This document shows positions 7,781 to 15,505 of a stretch of DNA of 64,000 nucleotides, piece by piece. A program made the position numbers and the translations under genes. Source of the DNA: Ferrovibrio sp046297595 (GTDB lineage Bacteria; Pseudomonadota; Alphaproteobacteria; Ferrovibrionales; Ferrovibrionaceae). The notes beneath the pieces were generated by a model, which had not been told where the DNA came from, made no database searches, and was given only the letters and a program-made list of their open reading frames with translations. The stretch's first letter is position 1, and each line of letters starts with the position of its first letter. The stretch lies in the NCBI RefSeq assembly GCF_046297595.1, contig NZ_JBKBHT010000002.1:62001-126000 (forward strand), in the 5' to 3' direction.

Positions 7781-9226
7781 TCAGTCCTTCAGCGCATCCT
7801 TCCAGAACGGACGGATCGCGGCGAAATCCTCCCAGGCATCGCCAAGCTGCGCGAGCTGCAGCTGCTGGCGGCCGGCGAACCACGCGGTGATCGCCGCAGT
7901 CGCCGTGCCATGGCCGGCATCGGGCAACAGGTCGCGCACCAGCCGGCCGCCCACATCGGCATCGTTCAACGCGCCCAGGCAATCCTGCAGGCGGCTGAGG
8001 GCGGCGATGAAACGCCGCGTATCCTTCCTGCTGAACAGCGGCCGGAAGAATTCGGCGGCATAACGCAGTTTCTTGGCGCGGATGCGCAGCTCGTGCAGGC
8101 TTTCGATCGGCAATTCGGCATGCTGCGCGCCCAATGCCTTCACCTTCTTGCGCCGCTTGCGCAACATCTGTGCGGCGAAACGCTCGGCCGGCTGGGCGGC
8201 CAAATCCGCATCGACCAGTGCGCTGCCGTCCATCACCCGGTCGGCCAGCCGCGCGAAGCCCAGCCGCAGGGCGGCCAGACGCGGCGATTGCAGCGCCGAG
8301 GCCAGCGCCACCTGAGCGGCGGCGCGATGGTCTTCCAGGATGATGCCCAGATGCTGCATCGCTTTCACGTCGTCGAGCTCACGGCGTAGCGGCGCCAGCG
8401 TCTCGGCCAGGAAAACATCGAGGTCGCGCTTGCGCCCGAGCGGGCCGTTGAGCCAACGTAGTTCCTCCACCAGCGGCAGCATGACCGCCTCGCGCAGCAT
8501 CGGCGCGAAGAGTCCGAAGGCCGAGCGCATCCGGCGTAAGGCCACCCGCATCTGGTGCACGCCTTCGGCATCGAAGTCGCGCAGCACCGGCAGCAGGTTG
8601 GCATCGAATTGCAGCAGGCAGTGCCGCAGGATGGCAACGAAGGCCGAGGCCGCATCGTGATCGTCGGCCAGTTCGAAGGGGATCGTGCCGGCACGCTGCG
8701 GCTGCGGCTCGATCAGGCCGAGCGTGGCCGCCAGATGCACCAGAGGCGCCGAGCCATTCCAGCGCACCGGCAGGTCGGCGCAGAATTCGGCGGCGAGCCT
8801 GTGCAGGATCGGCAGCGCGCCGGCCGGCCCCTGCAAAAGAATCTCGCCGGCTTCAGCACTGCGCTCATCGCAACGCAGCGTCAGTTTGGCGATTTCGATG
8901 CTGACTTGGTGTCCTTCGCGTTCAAGGCTGCCGGCCTGCGCGGTACGGCGCAATACAGCCAGACCTTCCAGGGCAAGGTCGGCATCCAGGGCAGGCGGAT
9001 CGACCAGGGCCAGGCCGGCCACCGGCAACAGGTCGTGCTCCCCGGCATGGCTCCCGGCCAGGCAGAGCCAGCCGGCGGCGGCGAAACGGCGATTGTCGGT
9101 ATCGCAGAGGGTCAGGTTGGTCTGGCGGCGGCGCGTGGACAGGCCCTGCAATAGTGGGGCGCGGCGCGCCGGGGCGAGGCTGCCCGCGGCGAGACCGAGA
9201 CGCAGCAACGCGGGCTGATCGCTCAT
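7781..9226 (-). CDS. CHAD-domain protein with degenerate CYTH-like N-terminus
   Basis: A 481-residue protein whose C-terminal half is a CHAD domain: an alpha-helical histidine/arginine-rich module with EGVHQMRVALRRMRSAFGLF and, later, ESLHELRIRAKKLRYAAEFF, the two duplicated helical motifs of the family. CHAD proteins bind inorganic polyphosphate and often sit next to or are fused with CYTH triphosphatase domains. The first roughly 200 residues have the layout of a CYTH barrel but lack obvious ExExK ligands, so they may be inactive. The ATG at 9226 is preferred over a TTG at 9268, which would add 14 residues. Confidence 0.7.
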   Translation of the reverse strand: MSDQPALLRLGLAAGSLAPARRAPLLQGLSTRRRQTNLTLCDTDNRRFAAAGWLCLAGSHAGEHDLLPVAGLALVDPPALDADLALEGLAVLRRTAQAGSLEREGHQVSIEIAKLTLRCDERSAEAGEILLQGPAGALPILHRLAAEFCADLPVRWNGSAPLVHLAATLGLIEPQPQRAGTIPFELADDHDAASAFVAILRHCLLQFDANLLPVLRDFDAEGVHQMRVALRRMRSAFGLFAPMLREAVMLPLVEELRWLNGPLGRKRDLDVFLAETLAPLRRELDDVKAMQHLGIILEDHRAAAQVALASALQSPRLAALRLGFARLADRVMDGSALVDADLAAQPAERFAAQMLRKRRKKVKALGAQHAELPIESLHELRIRAKKLRYAAEFFRPLFSRKDTRRFIAALSRLQDCLGALNDADVGGRLVRDLLPDAGHGTATAAITAWFAGRQQLQLAQLGDAWEDFAAIRPFWKDALKD

Positions 9227-9388
9227 GGCGGCGGACTCTACCGGAGGCTCTAAAAAAAAGTCAAACAACTCAGTCGTTTACAATTGTTACAGTTCTGCGA
9301 AAGCCGTGACGGATGCCCTAATTCCGCCCCTTTTCCCGGCTTATATACGGGTCTAGCAGCAGACGGCTTTCACGAGCCTGTCTCCAGA

Positions 9389-9435
9389 GCCGCCCGGCAC
9401 CGCCTCCCCCCCAGGCATACCGGGCGGCTTTTTTT
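9389..9435 (+). terminator. Strong intrinsic terminator with no upstream gene on its strand
   Basis: A perfect 9-bp GC stem (GCCGCCCGG 9389-9397, CCGGGCGGC 9420-9428) is followed by seven T. No rightward gene precedes it within 1.6 kb, and it lies 110 bp before the GAF gene. It could end a small RNA starting near 9300-9350, or act as an attenuator in the GAF gene leader. Confidence 0.7.
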
Positions 9436-9544
9436 ATGGCAGGCTGGCAGCGCCACTACCTATTTCCTCTGCATGGTCTTTAATACTCTCGTTACGCTGG
9501 TGCGGCAGGCTTGGCCGAACCGATTGCGGTGTCGAGTGGAGAGC

Positions 9545-10048
9545 ATGGACCGAACCAACGCTGCGATACGCGCCACCAATGGCGGTGCCCAGGGCCTGGA
9601 ACCGATCTACGAGGCGATCTGTCAGGACATCACCGCCCAGCTCGGCTGCACGCGGGCAAGCGTGTGGCTGTTCAATCTCGCCGGCGACGCCATCCACTGC
9701 CAATGCCTGCTGGATCGCCGCGAGACCGAATTTCCCGCCGGCATGATTCTGACGGCGACCAGCGTGCCGCTGTATTTCGACATGATCTGCCAGGATCGCC
9801 TGCTGGTGATCCCCGATTACGCCCAGCATCCGGCCACCCGCAACCTCGCCGCGCCGTATGCCCGCACCAGTGGCATCCGCGCCCTGATCGACATCATGGT
9901 GCCCGATCCGGACGGGCTGCCGGTCGCCATCGTTTCGGCGGAACAGGACCGCCCGCGCGAGTGGAGCGAAGCCGATATCCTATACATGTACCAGATCGCG
10001 AATCTGCTGACGCTGACGTTTAAATACCGCGGCCGCGTGGCAGCGTAA
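9545..10048 (+). CDS. GAF-domain protein
   Basis: A 167-residue soluble protein made almost entirely of one GAF domain. Landmarks are CTRASVWLFNLAGDAIHCQCL, DRRETEFPAG, LPLYF-like VPLYFDMI, the DYAQHPATRN loop and ALIDIMVPDPDG. GAF domains bind cyclic nucleotides, haem or other small ligands; no output domain is attached. The ATG at 9545 follows GGAGAG; upstream starts would extend over the terminator at 9389-9435. It converges with the hybrid kinase gene, ending 7 bp from it, so a functional link is possible but not shown. Confidence 0.75.
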   Translation: MDRTNAAIRATNGGAQGLEPIYEAICQDITAQLGCTRASVWLFNLAGDAIHCQCLLDRRETEFPAGMILTATSVPLYFDMICQDRLLVIPDYAQHPATRNLAAPYARTSGIRALIDIMVPDPDGLPVAIVSAEQDRPREWSEADILYMYQIANLLTLTFKYRGRVAA

Positions 10049-10055
10049 TTCCTAG

Positions 10056-12308
10056 TCACTCGCCCAGCAGGGCCTTGATCGCTTCAGCCAGTTCCGTCTT
10101 GCGCACCGGCTTGCGCAGGATGCGCAATGTCGAAGAGTGGCTTATCTGCTGCAGCCGATCCTCGCCCGATGAACCAGACATGAACAGGATCGGCATATCC
10201 GGTTTCTTTGCCAGGATACGGTCGGCCAGCGCGATGCCATCCATGCCGCCGGGCATCTGGATGTCGGTGAGCACCAGGTCGATCGGCAGGCCACGCCGCA
10301 TCTCGGCCAGGGCATCGGCGGCCGTGGCGGCAGGCAGCACGGCAAAACCCAGACTGCCGAGCAGGGCCGACATGGTGGCGCGCACATCGGCATTGTCGTC
10401 GACGCAGAGGACCAGGCGGCGACCGGCTTCATGTTCGGGTCGGCGCGGCATCGCCTGATCGTCCAGTGCCGGCAGGAACAACCGGAACTCGGTGCCCTCG
10501 CCAGGTTGACTGTTGATTTCGACATAACCGCCCGATTGCGCGATGAAACCGTAGACCATCGACAGGCCGAGCCCGCTGCCCTTGCCGATTTCCTTCGTTG
10601 TGAAAAATGGTTCGAAGACGCGCGCCAGGATGTCTGGTGACATGCCGCAACCGGTATCGCGCAGGCTGATCATGGCATAACTGCCGGACGGCGCCGTGCG
10701 CGTGGCCATGACGCGCGGCTCATTCAGATGGCTCCAGGCCGTGCGGATGGTGAGACGGCCACTACCCTGCATGGCATCGCGCGCGTTCAGCGCGATATTC
10801 AGAATGGCATTCTCGAGTTCACTGACATCGGCTTCGACAACGGGCAGGTCCGGCGCCAGATCCAGTTCAAAGGATATGCTGCCTCCCAGCGTTCGCTGCA
10901 GCATGTCGTGCATGCCATGAAGCTGTTCGTTGATGTCGATGCGCGCGGGGTTGAGTTTCTGGCGGCGACCAAAGGCCAACAACCGCTGCGTCAGGTCGGC
11001 GCCACGGCCGGCATTGCGCAAGGCCTGCTCGATCAGCCGCGTGCTTTCACCGTCATTCACCCGGTCGCCCAGCAATTCCAGATTGCCAACGATCACGGCC
11101 AGCAGATTGTTGAAGTCGTGGGCGATGCCGCCGGTGAGCTGGCCCAGCGCCTCCATCTTCTGCGCCTGTCGCAACTGGTCGCGCAGATCTTCCGCCTGCC
11201 GCCGCTCGGTCATGTCGCGCGTGATGTTCACGAAGCCAGTCAGGTTGCCATCGGTATCACGCAAGGCGGTGATCACCAGGCTGGCCCAGAAACGGCTGCC
11301 ATCCTTGCGCCGGCGCCATTCCTCGTTGACGTAGCGTCCCTTCTCGGCCGCGATGCGCAGGGCTTGGCTGGGCGCATCAACGGTCAGGTCGCTGTCGATG
11401 TAATACTGGTCGCGCGTCTTGCCGATGGCTTCATCCGGCGTGTAGCCGGTCAGGTTCTGCGCCCCGGCATTCCAGGTCAGCACTTTGCCCTCGGCATCCA
11501 TCATGAAAATGGCGTAGTCGGTGATCGAGTCGACCAGCAAGCGGATACGCGCCTCGCTTTCGCGTCGGCGTTCCTCGCTGCGACGGTAGTTGCTGAGATC
11601 GTGGATCACACCAACGAACATCGGCGCGCCATCTTCTTCGAACGAACCGACCGCCAGTTCGAAGGGAAACACCTTGCCGTCCTTGCGCCGACCCAGTACC
11701 TCGCGGCCGATGCCGATGATGCGCTTCTCGCCTGTTTGAAGGTGGTGGCGCAGATAACCGTCATGCGCCGAACGGTCGGGTTCGGGCATCAGCATCGACA
11801 CGTTGTTGCCCAGCACCTCGGACGCGGCATAACCGAACAGCTTCTCGCAGGCCGGGTTGTACAGTTTCACGATGCCGCCCGCATCGATCAGGATCAGGCC
11901 GTCGATGGCGGTTTCCACCACCTGCTTGAAGCGCTCCTCGCTGCGCCGGTATTTGCTGAGGTCGTGGATCACGCCCACGAACATCCGGCGGCCGTCGCGA
12001 TGATATTCGCCAACAGCCAGCTCGAAGGGAAACACCGTGCCGTCCTTGCGACGGCCCAGCACCTCGCGGCCGATGCCGATGATACGTTTCTCGCCGGTTT
12101 CGCGGTAACGACGGATATAGCCATCATGGGCCGTGCGATCCGGCTCGGGCATCAGCATTGAGACGTTGCGCCCCAGCACCTCGTCGGGTGTGTAGCCGAA
12201 CAGTTTCTCGCAGGCGGCATTGAAGAGGGCGACGCGACCATCGGCCTCGATCAGAATCAGGCCATCTATGGCGGTGTCCACGACGGCTTGGAGAAGATCG
12301 TCGGTCAT
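10056..12308 (-). CDS. Hybrid sensor histidine kinase with three PAS domains (FixL-like)
   Basis: A 750-residue soluble kinase. Two very similar FixL-type PAS domains (residues about 5-125 and 131-248) are followed by a third PAS (about 255-375), HisKA with QLTGGIAHDFNNLL (His near 397), the ATPase domain (N-box NIALNARDAM, G-boxes DTGCGMS and GKGSGLGLSMVYG) and a C-terminal receiver with phospho-Asp in LTDIQMPGGMDG (near 681). In both FixL-type PAS domains the position of the Bradyrhizobium FixL haem ligand His200 (HIIGIGR) appears to be Arg (KRIIGIGR), so haem binding is doubtful. It is divergent from a CheY-like regulator that may accept its phosphate. Confidence 0.85.
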   Translation of the reverse strand: MTDDLLQAVVDTAIDGLILIEADGRVALFNAACEKLFGYTPDEVLGRNVSMLMPEPDRTAHDGYIRRYRETGEKRIIGIGREVLGRRKDGTVFPFELAVGEYHRDGRRMFVGVIHDLSKYRRSEERFKQVVETAIDGLILIDAGGIVKLYNPACEKLFGYAASEVLGNNVSMLMPEPDRSAHDGYLRHHLQTGEKRIIGIGREVLGRRKDGKVFPFELAVGSFEEDGAPMFVGVIHDLSNYRRSEERRRESEARIRLLVDSITDYAIFMMDAEGKVLTWNAGAQNLTGYTPDEAIGKTRDQYYIDSDLTVDAPSQALRIAAEKGRYVNEEWRRRKDGSRFWASLVITALRDTDGNLTGFVNITRDMTERRQAEDLRDQLRQAQKMEALGQLTGGIAHDFNNLLAVIVGNLELLGDRVNDGESTRLIEQALRNAGRGADLTQRLLAFGRRQKLNPARIDINEQLHGMHDMLQRTLGGSISFELDLAPDLPVVEADVSELENAILNIALNARDAMQGSGRLTIRTAWSHLNEPRVMATRTAPSGSYAMISLRDTGCGMSPDILARVFEPFFTTKEIGKGSGLGLSMVYGFIAQSGGYVEINSQPGEGTEFRLFLPALDDQAMPRRPEHEAGRRLVLCVDDNADVRATMSALLGSLGFAVLPAATAADALAEMRRGLPIDLVLTDIQMPGGMDGIALADRILAKKPDMPILFMSGSSGEDRLQQISHSSTLRILRKPVRKTELAEAIKALLGE

Positions 12309-12457
12309 GCCGGTTGCCGCAGATCGTTGATATTACAAAATAATTCTATCTCAAATAGAGGTTTTCCAATCTGAATTCCTCGTTAGAATGGTAAAAAGCC
12401 CGGGCAAAGACAATACAAATTTCCCGGCCATAGCGAGCCGATACCTGGATAAACAGC

Positions 12458-12841
12458 ATGCCGCGTATTCTGGTGGTCGACGACAATGCCGAATTCGGCC
12501 GCATCCTTCAGGCCCATCTGACCGCCCATGGCCATGAGGTCGTCACGGCCAAAGACGGCGAACAGGGCCTGGCCCTGATCGAACAGGAATCCTTCGACAT
12601 CGTGCTGACCGACATCCTGATGCCCCAGCGCGACGGCATCGAGGTGCTGCGCCAGGTGAAGCAGCGCTGGCCGGCCCTGCCGGTGATCGCGGTGTCCGGT
12701 GGCGGCTGGATCAAGGCCGGCGACCTGCTCGACATGGCCGAACGTCTGGGCGCCGACCGCGTGCTGCAAAAGCCGGTGCGCCGAGACGATCTGCTGGCCG
12801 CCGTGGATGCCGTGCTGAAAGACGTGCTGCGCGACGGCTGA
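12458..12841 (+). CDS. Single-domain response regulator (CheY-like)
   Basis: A 127-residue receiver domain with no output domain. The acidic pair is VVDDN (8-9), the phospho-acceptor is Asp52 in LTDILMPQ, the switch Ser80 in AVSGGG, and Lys105 in LQKPV. It probably shuttles phosphate or binds a partner protein. The gene is divergent from the hybrid PAS kinase across an AT-rich 150-bp intergenic region, so the two likely form one signalling unit. Confidence 0.85.
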   Translation: MPRILVVDDNAEFGRILQAHLTAHGHEVVTAKDGEQGLALIEQESFDIVLTDILMPQRDGIEVLRQVKQRWPALPVIAVSGGGWIKAGDLLDMAERLGADRVLQKPVRRDDLLAAVDAVLKDVLRDG

Positions 12842-12846
12842 CGCTT

Positions 12847-14448
12847 TCAGGCAGCCCGGATCAGGTCGGCGGCCTTCTCGGCAATCATAATGGTGGGGGC
12901 GTTGGTGTTGCCGCCGATCAGGCTTGGCATCACCGAGGCATCGGCCACCCACAGACCCTCCATGCCGCGCAGGCGAAGCTGCGGGTCGACCACGGCCTGC
13001 ACGTCGTCGGCCGCACCCATGCGGCAGGTACCGACCGGATGATAGATCGTGTCGGCACGGCGCCGGATTTGCTCCAGAAGCCCGGCATCGTCAGCGATCC
13101 CTGCCGTGTACATCTCGCGCGGATTCAGCGCCTGGAACGGCGCGGCATCCATGATGCGGCGGGCCAGCTTCACGCCCTTGAGCAGCAGATCGATATCGTC
13201 GGGATGACTGAAGAATTGCGGATCGATCTTCGGCGGCAGCAGCGGATCGGCACCCTTCAGGCCAACGCTGCCGCGGCTTTTCGGCCGCAGCACGCAGGTA
13301 TGCAGGCTGTAGCCATGGCCCAGATGGGTCTTGCGCGCATGGTCGTCGACCAGCGCATTGACGAAATGCATCTGCAGGTCGGGGCGCGGCTGCGACGGAT
13401 CGGAGCGCAGGAAGGCGCCGGACTCGGCAAAGTTGGTGGTGAGCATGCCGCGTCGCTCGCGGCGCCAGCGCCCGATCTCGCGCAGCAGATGCGCGGCGCC
13501 ACGCAACGACACGCCGGGCAGGGTGGGATCGTCGGTCTTGTAGAGCAGGATGAAATCCACATGGTCCTGCAGGTTCTGCCCCACGCCGAGCAGATCGTGC
13601 AGCACCGGCAGGCCATGGCGCGCCAGTTCCTCGCCCGGGCCGATGCCCGAGAGCATCAGCAGCTGCGGCGACTGGAAGGTCCCGGCCGCCAGCACCACGC
13701 CAGCCCTGGCGCGTAGCGCGATCTCGCGGCCCTTCTGCCGGCAGGCGACGCCGGCAGCGCGGCGCCCGGTGAACAGGATGCGCAGCACACGCGTGTCGGT
13801 TTCGACATGCAGGTTGTGACGGTTTCGTACATCCGGCGGCAGATAGGCCCGCGCGGCCGACCAGCGCTCGCCGTTTTTCTGCGTCACCTGGTAATAGCCG
13901 ACGCCATCCTGGGACGGCCCGTTGAAATCGCTGTTGCGCGGCAGCTGCAGGGTGTCGCAGGCAGACAGGAAGGTTTCGTTGATCGGATGCGGCGAGACCA
14001 GGTCGCTGACCTGCAGCGGGCCCTCGCCGCCATGCAGGGGATCGTCGGCGCCGACGCGCGCATTGGCTTCGGCGCGTTTGAAATAGGGCAGCACATCGGA
14101 AAACGACCAGCCATCCGCGCCATGCAGCCGCGCCCAGTCGTCGTAATCCGAGGCATGGCCGCGGGTATAGATCATCGCGTTGATGCCGGACGACCCGCCC
14201 AGCATGCGTCCGCGTGGCTGATAACCGCGCCGGCCGGACAGGCCGGGCTGCGGCTCGGTGTCGAAACCCCAGTTGCGCCATTTCACCGGCATGAAGGCGG
14301 CGGCGCCCAGCGGCACGCGGCAGAGGATATGGTCGTCCTTGGGGCCGGCTTCGATCAGGCAGACTTTCGTCACGCCATCGTCGCTCAGGCGTCGGGCCAG
14401 CACACAGCCCGCCGAACCACCGCCGATCACGATGTAATCGTAGTCCAT
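12847..14448 (-). CDS. GMC-family FAD-dependent oxidoreductase (choline/alcohol dehydrogenase type)
   Basis: A 533-residue flavoprotein. The N-terminal ADP-binding motif is YIVIGGGSAGCVLARRL, followed by the GMC signatures RGRMLGGSSGINAMIYTRG and LAAGTFQSPQLLMLSGIGP. The C-terminus carries the active-site segment YHPVGTCRMG and the FAD-contact block DASVMPSLIGGNTNAPT. Length and motifs match choline dehydrogenase (BetA) and AlkJ-like alcohol dehydrogenases. No betaine aldehyde dehydrogenase or betI is adjacent, so choline as substrate is not supported; a primary or aromatic alcohol is as likely. Confidence 0.8.
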   Translation of the reverse strand: MDYDYIVIGGGSAGCVLARRLSDDGVTKVCLIEAGPKDDHILCRVPLGAAAFMPVKWRNWGFDTEPQPGLSGRRGYQPRGRMLGGSSGINAMIYTRGHASDYDDWARLHGADGWSFSDVLPYFKRAEANARVGADDPLHGGEGPLQVSDLVSPHPINETFLSACDTLQLPRNSDFNGPSQDGVGYYQVTQKNGERWSAARAYLPPDVRNRHNLHVETDTRVLRILFTGRRAAGVACRQKGREIALRARAGVVLAAGTFQSPQLLMLSGIGPGEELARHGLPVLHDLLGVGQNLQDHVDFILLYKTDDPTLPGVSLRGAAHLLREIGRWRRERRGMLTTNFAESGAFLRSDPSQPRPDLQMHFVNALVDDHARKTHLGHGYSLHTCVLRPKSRGSVGLKGADPLLPPKIDPQFFSHPDDIDLLLKGVKLARRIMDAAPFQALNPREMYTAGIADDAGLLEQIRRRADTIYHPVGTCRMGAADDVQAVVDPQLRLRGMEGLWVADASVMPSLIGGNTNAPTIMIAEKAADLIRAA

Positions 14449-14499
14449 CGCGTCCTCCCCCTCTCTGTGCCGCCCGACTGACGCGGGCTTTGTGCCAGC

Positions 14500-14901
14500 T
14501 TACATGGCATTGACCGCCAGGATCAGCAGCCAGATCGCCGTGATCATGATCATGCTGAAGGTTAGTATCGTGCCGACGAAACGCCCAAACGACAGCCCGG
14601 CGGAACTGGACAGGCCGATCGCATGCAGGATGCGGCCGAGCAGCAGGCCGGCCCCCAGCGCATGCAGGGCCCAGAGCGGCGCCTGACGGCTCAGTTCCAG
14701 CAGGAACAGCAGCAGCAGCGCCATCGGCACATATTCGATGAAATTACCCTGCACGCGGATCGCCTTCTGCAGGGCACGCTCGCCGCCATCGCCCAGGGCG
14801 ACCTTCAGGCTTCCGCGCAGCCGCGCGACGCGCAGCGAGAGCGCGATCAGCAGGATGGCGCAGAGGGCGGCGTAAAGCGGCGTAACGGCAAATGGCGGCA
14901 T
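14500..14901 (-). CDS. MAPEG-family membrane protein
   Basis: A 133-residue protein with four predicted membrane helices. The conserved stretch KAIRVQGNFIEYVPMALLLL holds the RxxxN and E-Y-x-P pattern of bacterial MAPEG proteins, relatives of microsomal glutathione transferases. Bacterial members such as YecN are mostly uncharacterised. It lies 51 bp downstream of nothing on its own strand and upstream of the GMC gene in the same direction, so co-transcription with the GMC oxidoreductase is possible. Confidence 0.75.
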   Translation of the reverse strand: MPPFAVTPLYAALCAILLIALSLRVARLRGSLKVALGDGGERALQKAIRVQGNFIEYVPMALLLLFLLELSRQAPLWALHALGAGLLLGRILHAIGLSSSAGLSFGRFVGTILTFSMIMITAIWLLILAVNAM

Positions 14902-15094
14902 GACGATCCTGTCTGTTATTATGCCCCGCTATGCGGGAGAACACGTACGATTCTTCGCCGAATCATAGCGGTTTTGCGACTTTCCGGCCACAGGCCTTGT
15001 TTTTGCCGACGGCCATGATCCTGCATCGTTGCCGTGGCGTAAGATTACCGAATTGAAACTTTATCCCGCCCCGCCATCCTGCCTCACTGTAATC

Positions 15095-15466
15095 ATGACA
15101 CCCGGCCCCGCTTCAGCCCGCCGCCGCAACCTTGCCGCCATGCTCGGCATTGCCGTGATCGCGATCCTGCCCCTGCTGGCACTCACGCTGCCGCAGGGTG
15201 CACGCAATGCCGATGCGGCGCAGGCCGCCAGGCTGATCGTGCTGCTGCCCGGGGCCGCGACGACCCTGCCACAGGCAGCCGCGCTGCTGGATCGGGCCGA
15301 TGCCCGTCCGCTGGGCCAGGGCGCCTGGGCCAATCTGTGGCTGGTCGCCAGCCGCGATCCGGATGCGGCGGCCCAGCTTTATGCCGCCGGCGCGCATCTG
15401 GTGCTGGCCGGCGACGGCATCCTGGCCGGATGCCTCGGTTTCTCGACCAAGACAATCCGCGGCTGA
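15095..15466 (+). CDS. Hypothetical membrane-anchored or exported protein
   Basis: About 123 residues from the ATG at 15095; an upstream ATG at 15029 would add 22 residues. One hydrophobic segment near the N-terminus (LAAMLGIAVIAILPLLALTL) could be a signal anchor. The rest is Ala/Leu-rich and resembles a small alpha/beta domain (ARLIVLLPGAA, LWLVASRDPDAAAQLYAAGAHLVLAG). I do not recognise a family. It lies 39 bp before a chemoreceptor gene in the same direction, so the two may be transcribed together. Confidence 0.5.
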   Translation: MTPGPASARRRNLAAMLGIAVIAILPLLALTLPQGARNADAAQAARLIVLLPGAATTLPQAAALLDRADARPLGQGAWANLWLVASRDPDAAAQLYAAGAHLVLAGDGILAGCLGFSTKTIRG

Positions 15467-15505
15467 GCCCGGGCAGCCCAAGAGTTCACACAAAAAGGAA
15501 ACGTC

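Noticed and set aside
12847..14448. Assignment of the GMC enzyme as BetA in a choline-betaine operon
   Set aside because: There is no betB, betI or choline transporter next to it, so only the broader GMC call is supported.
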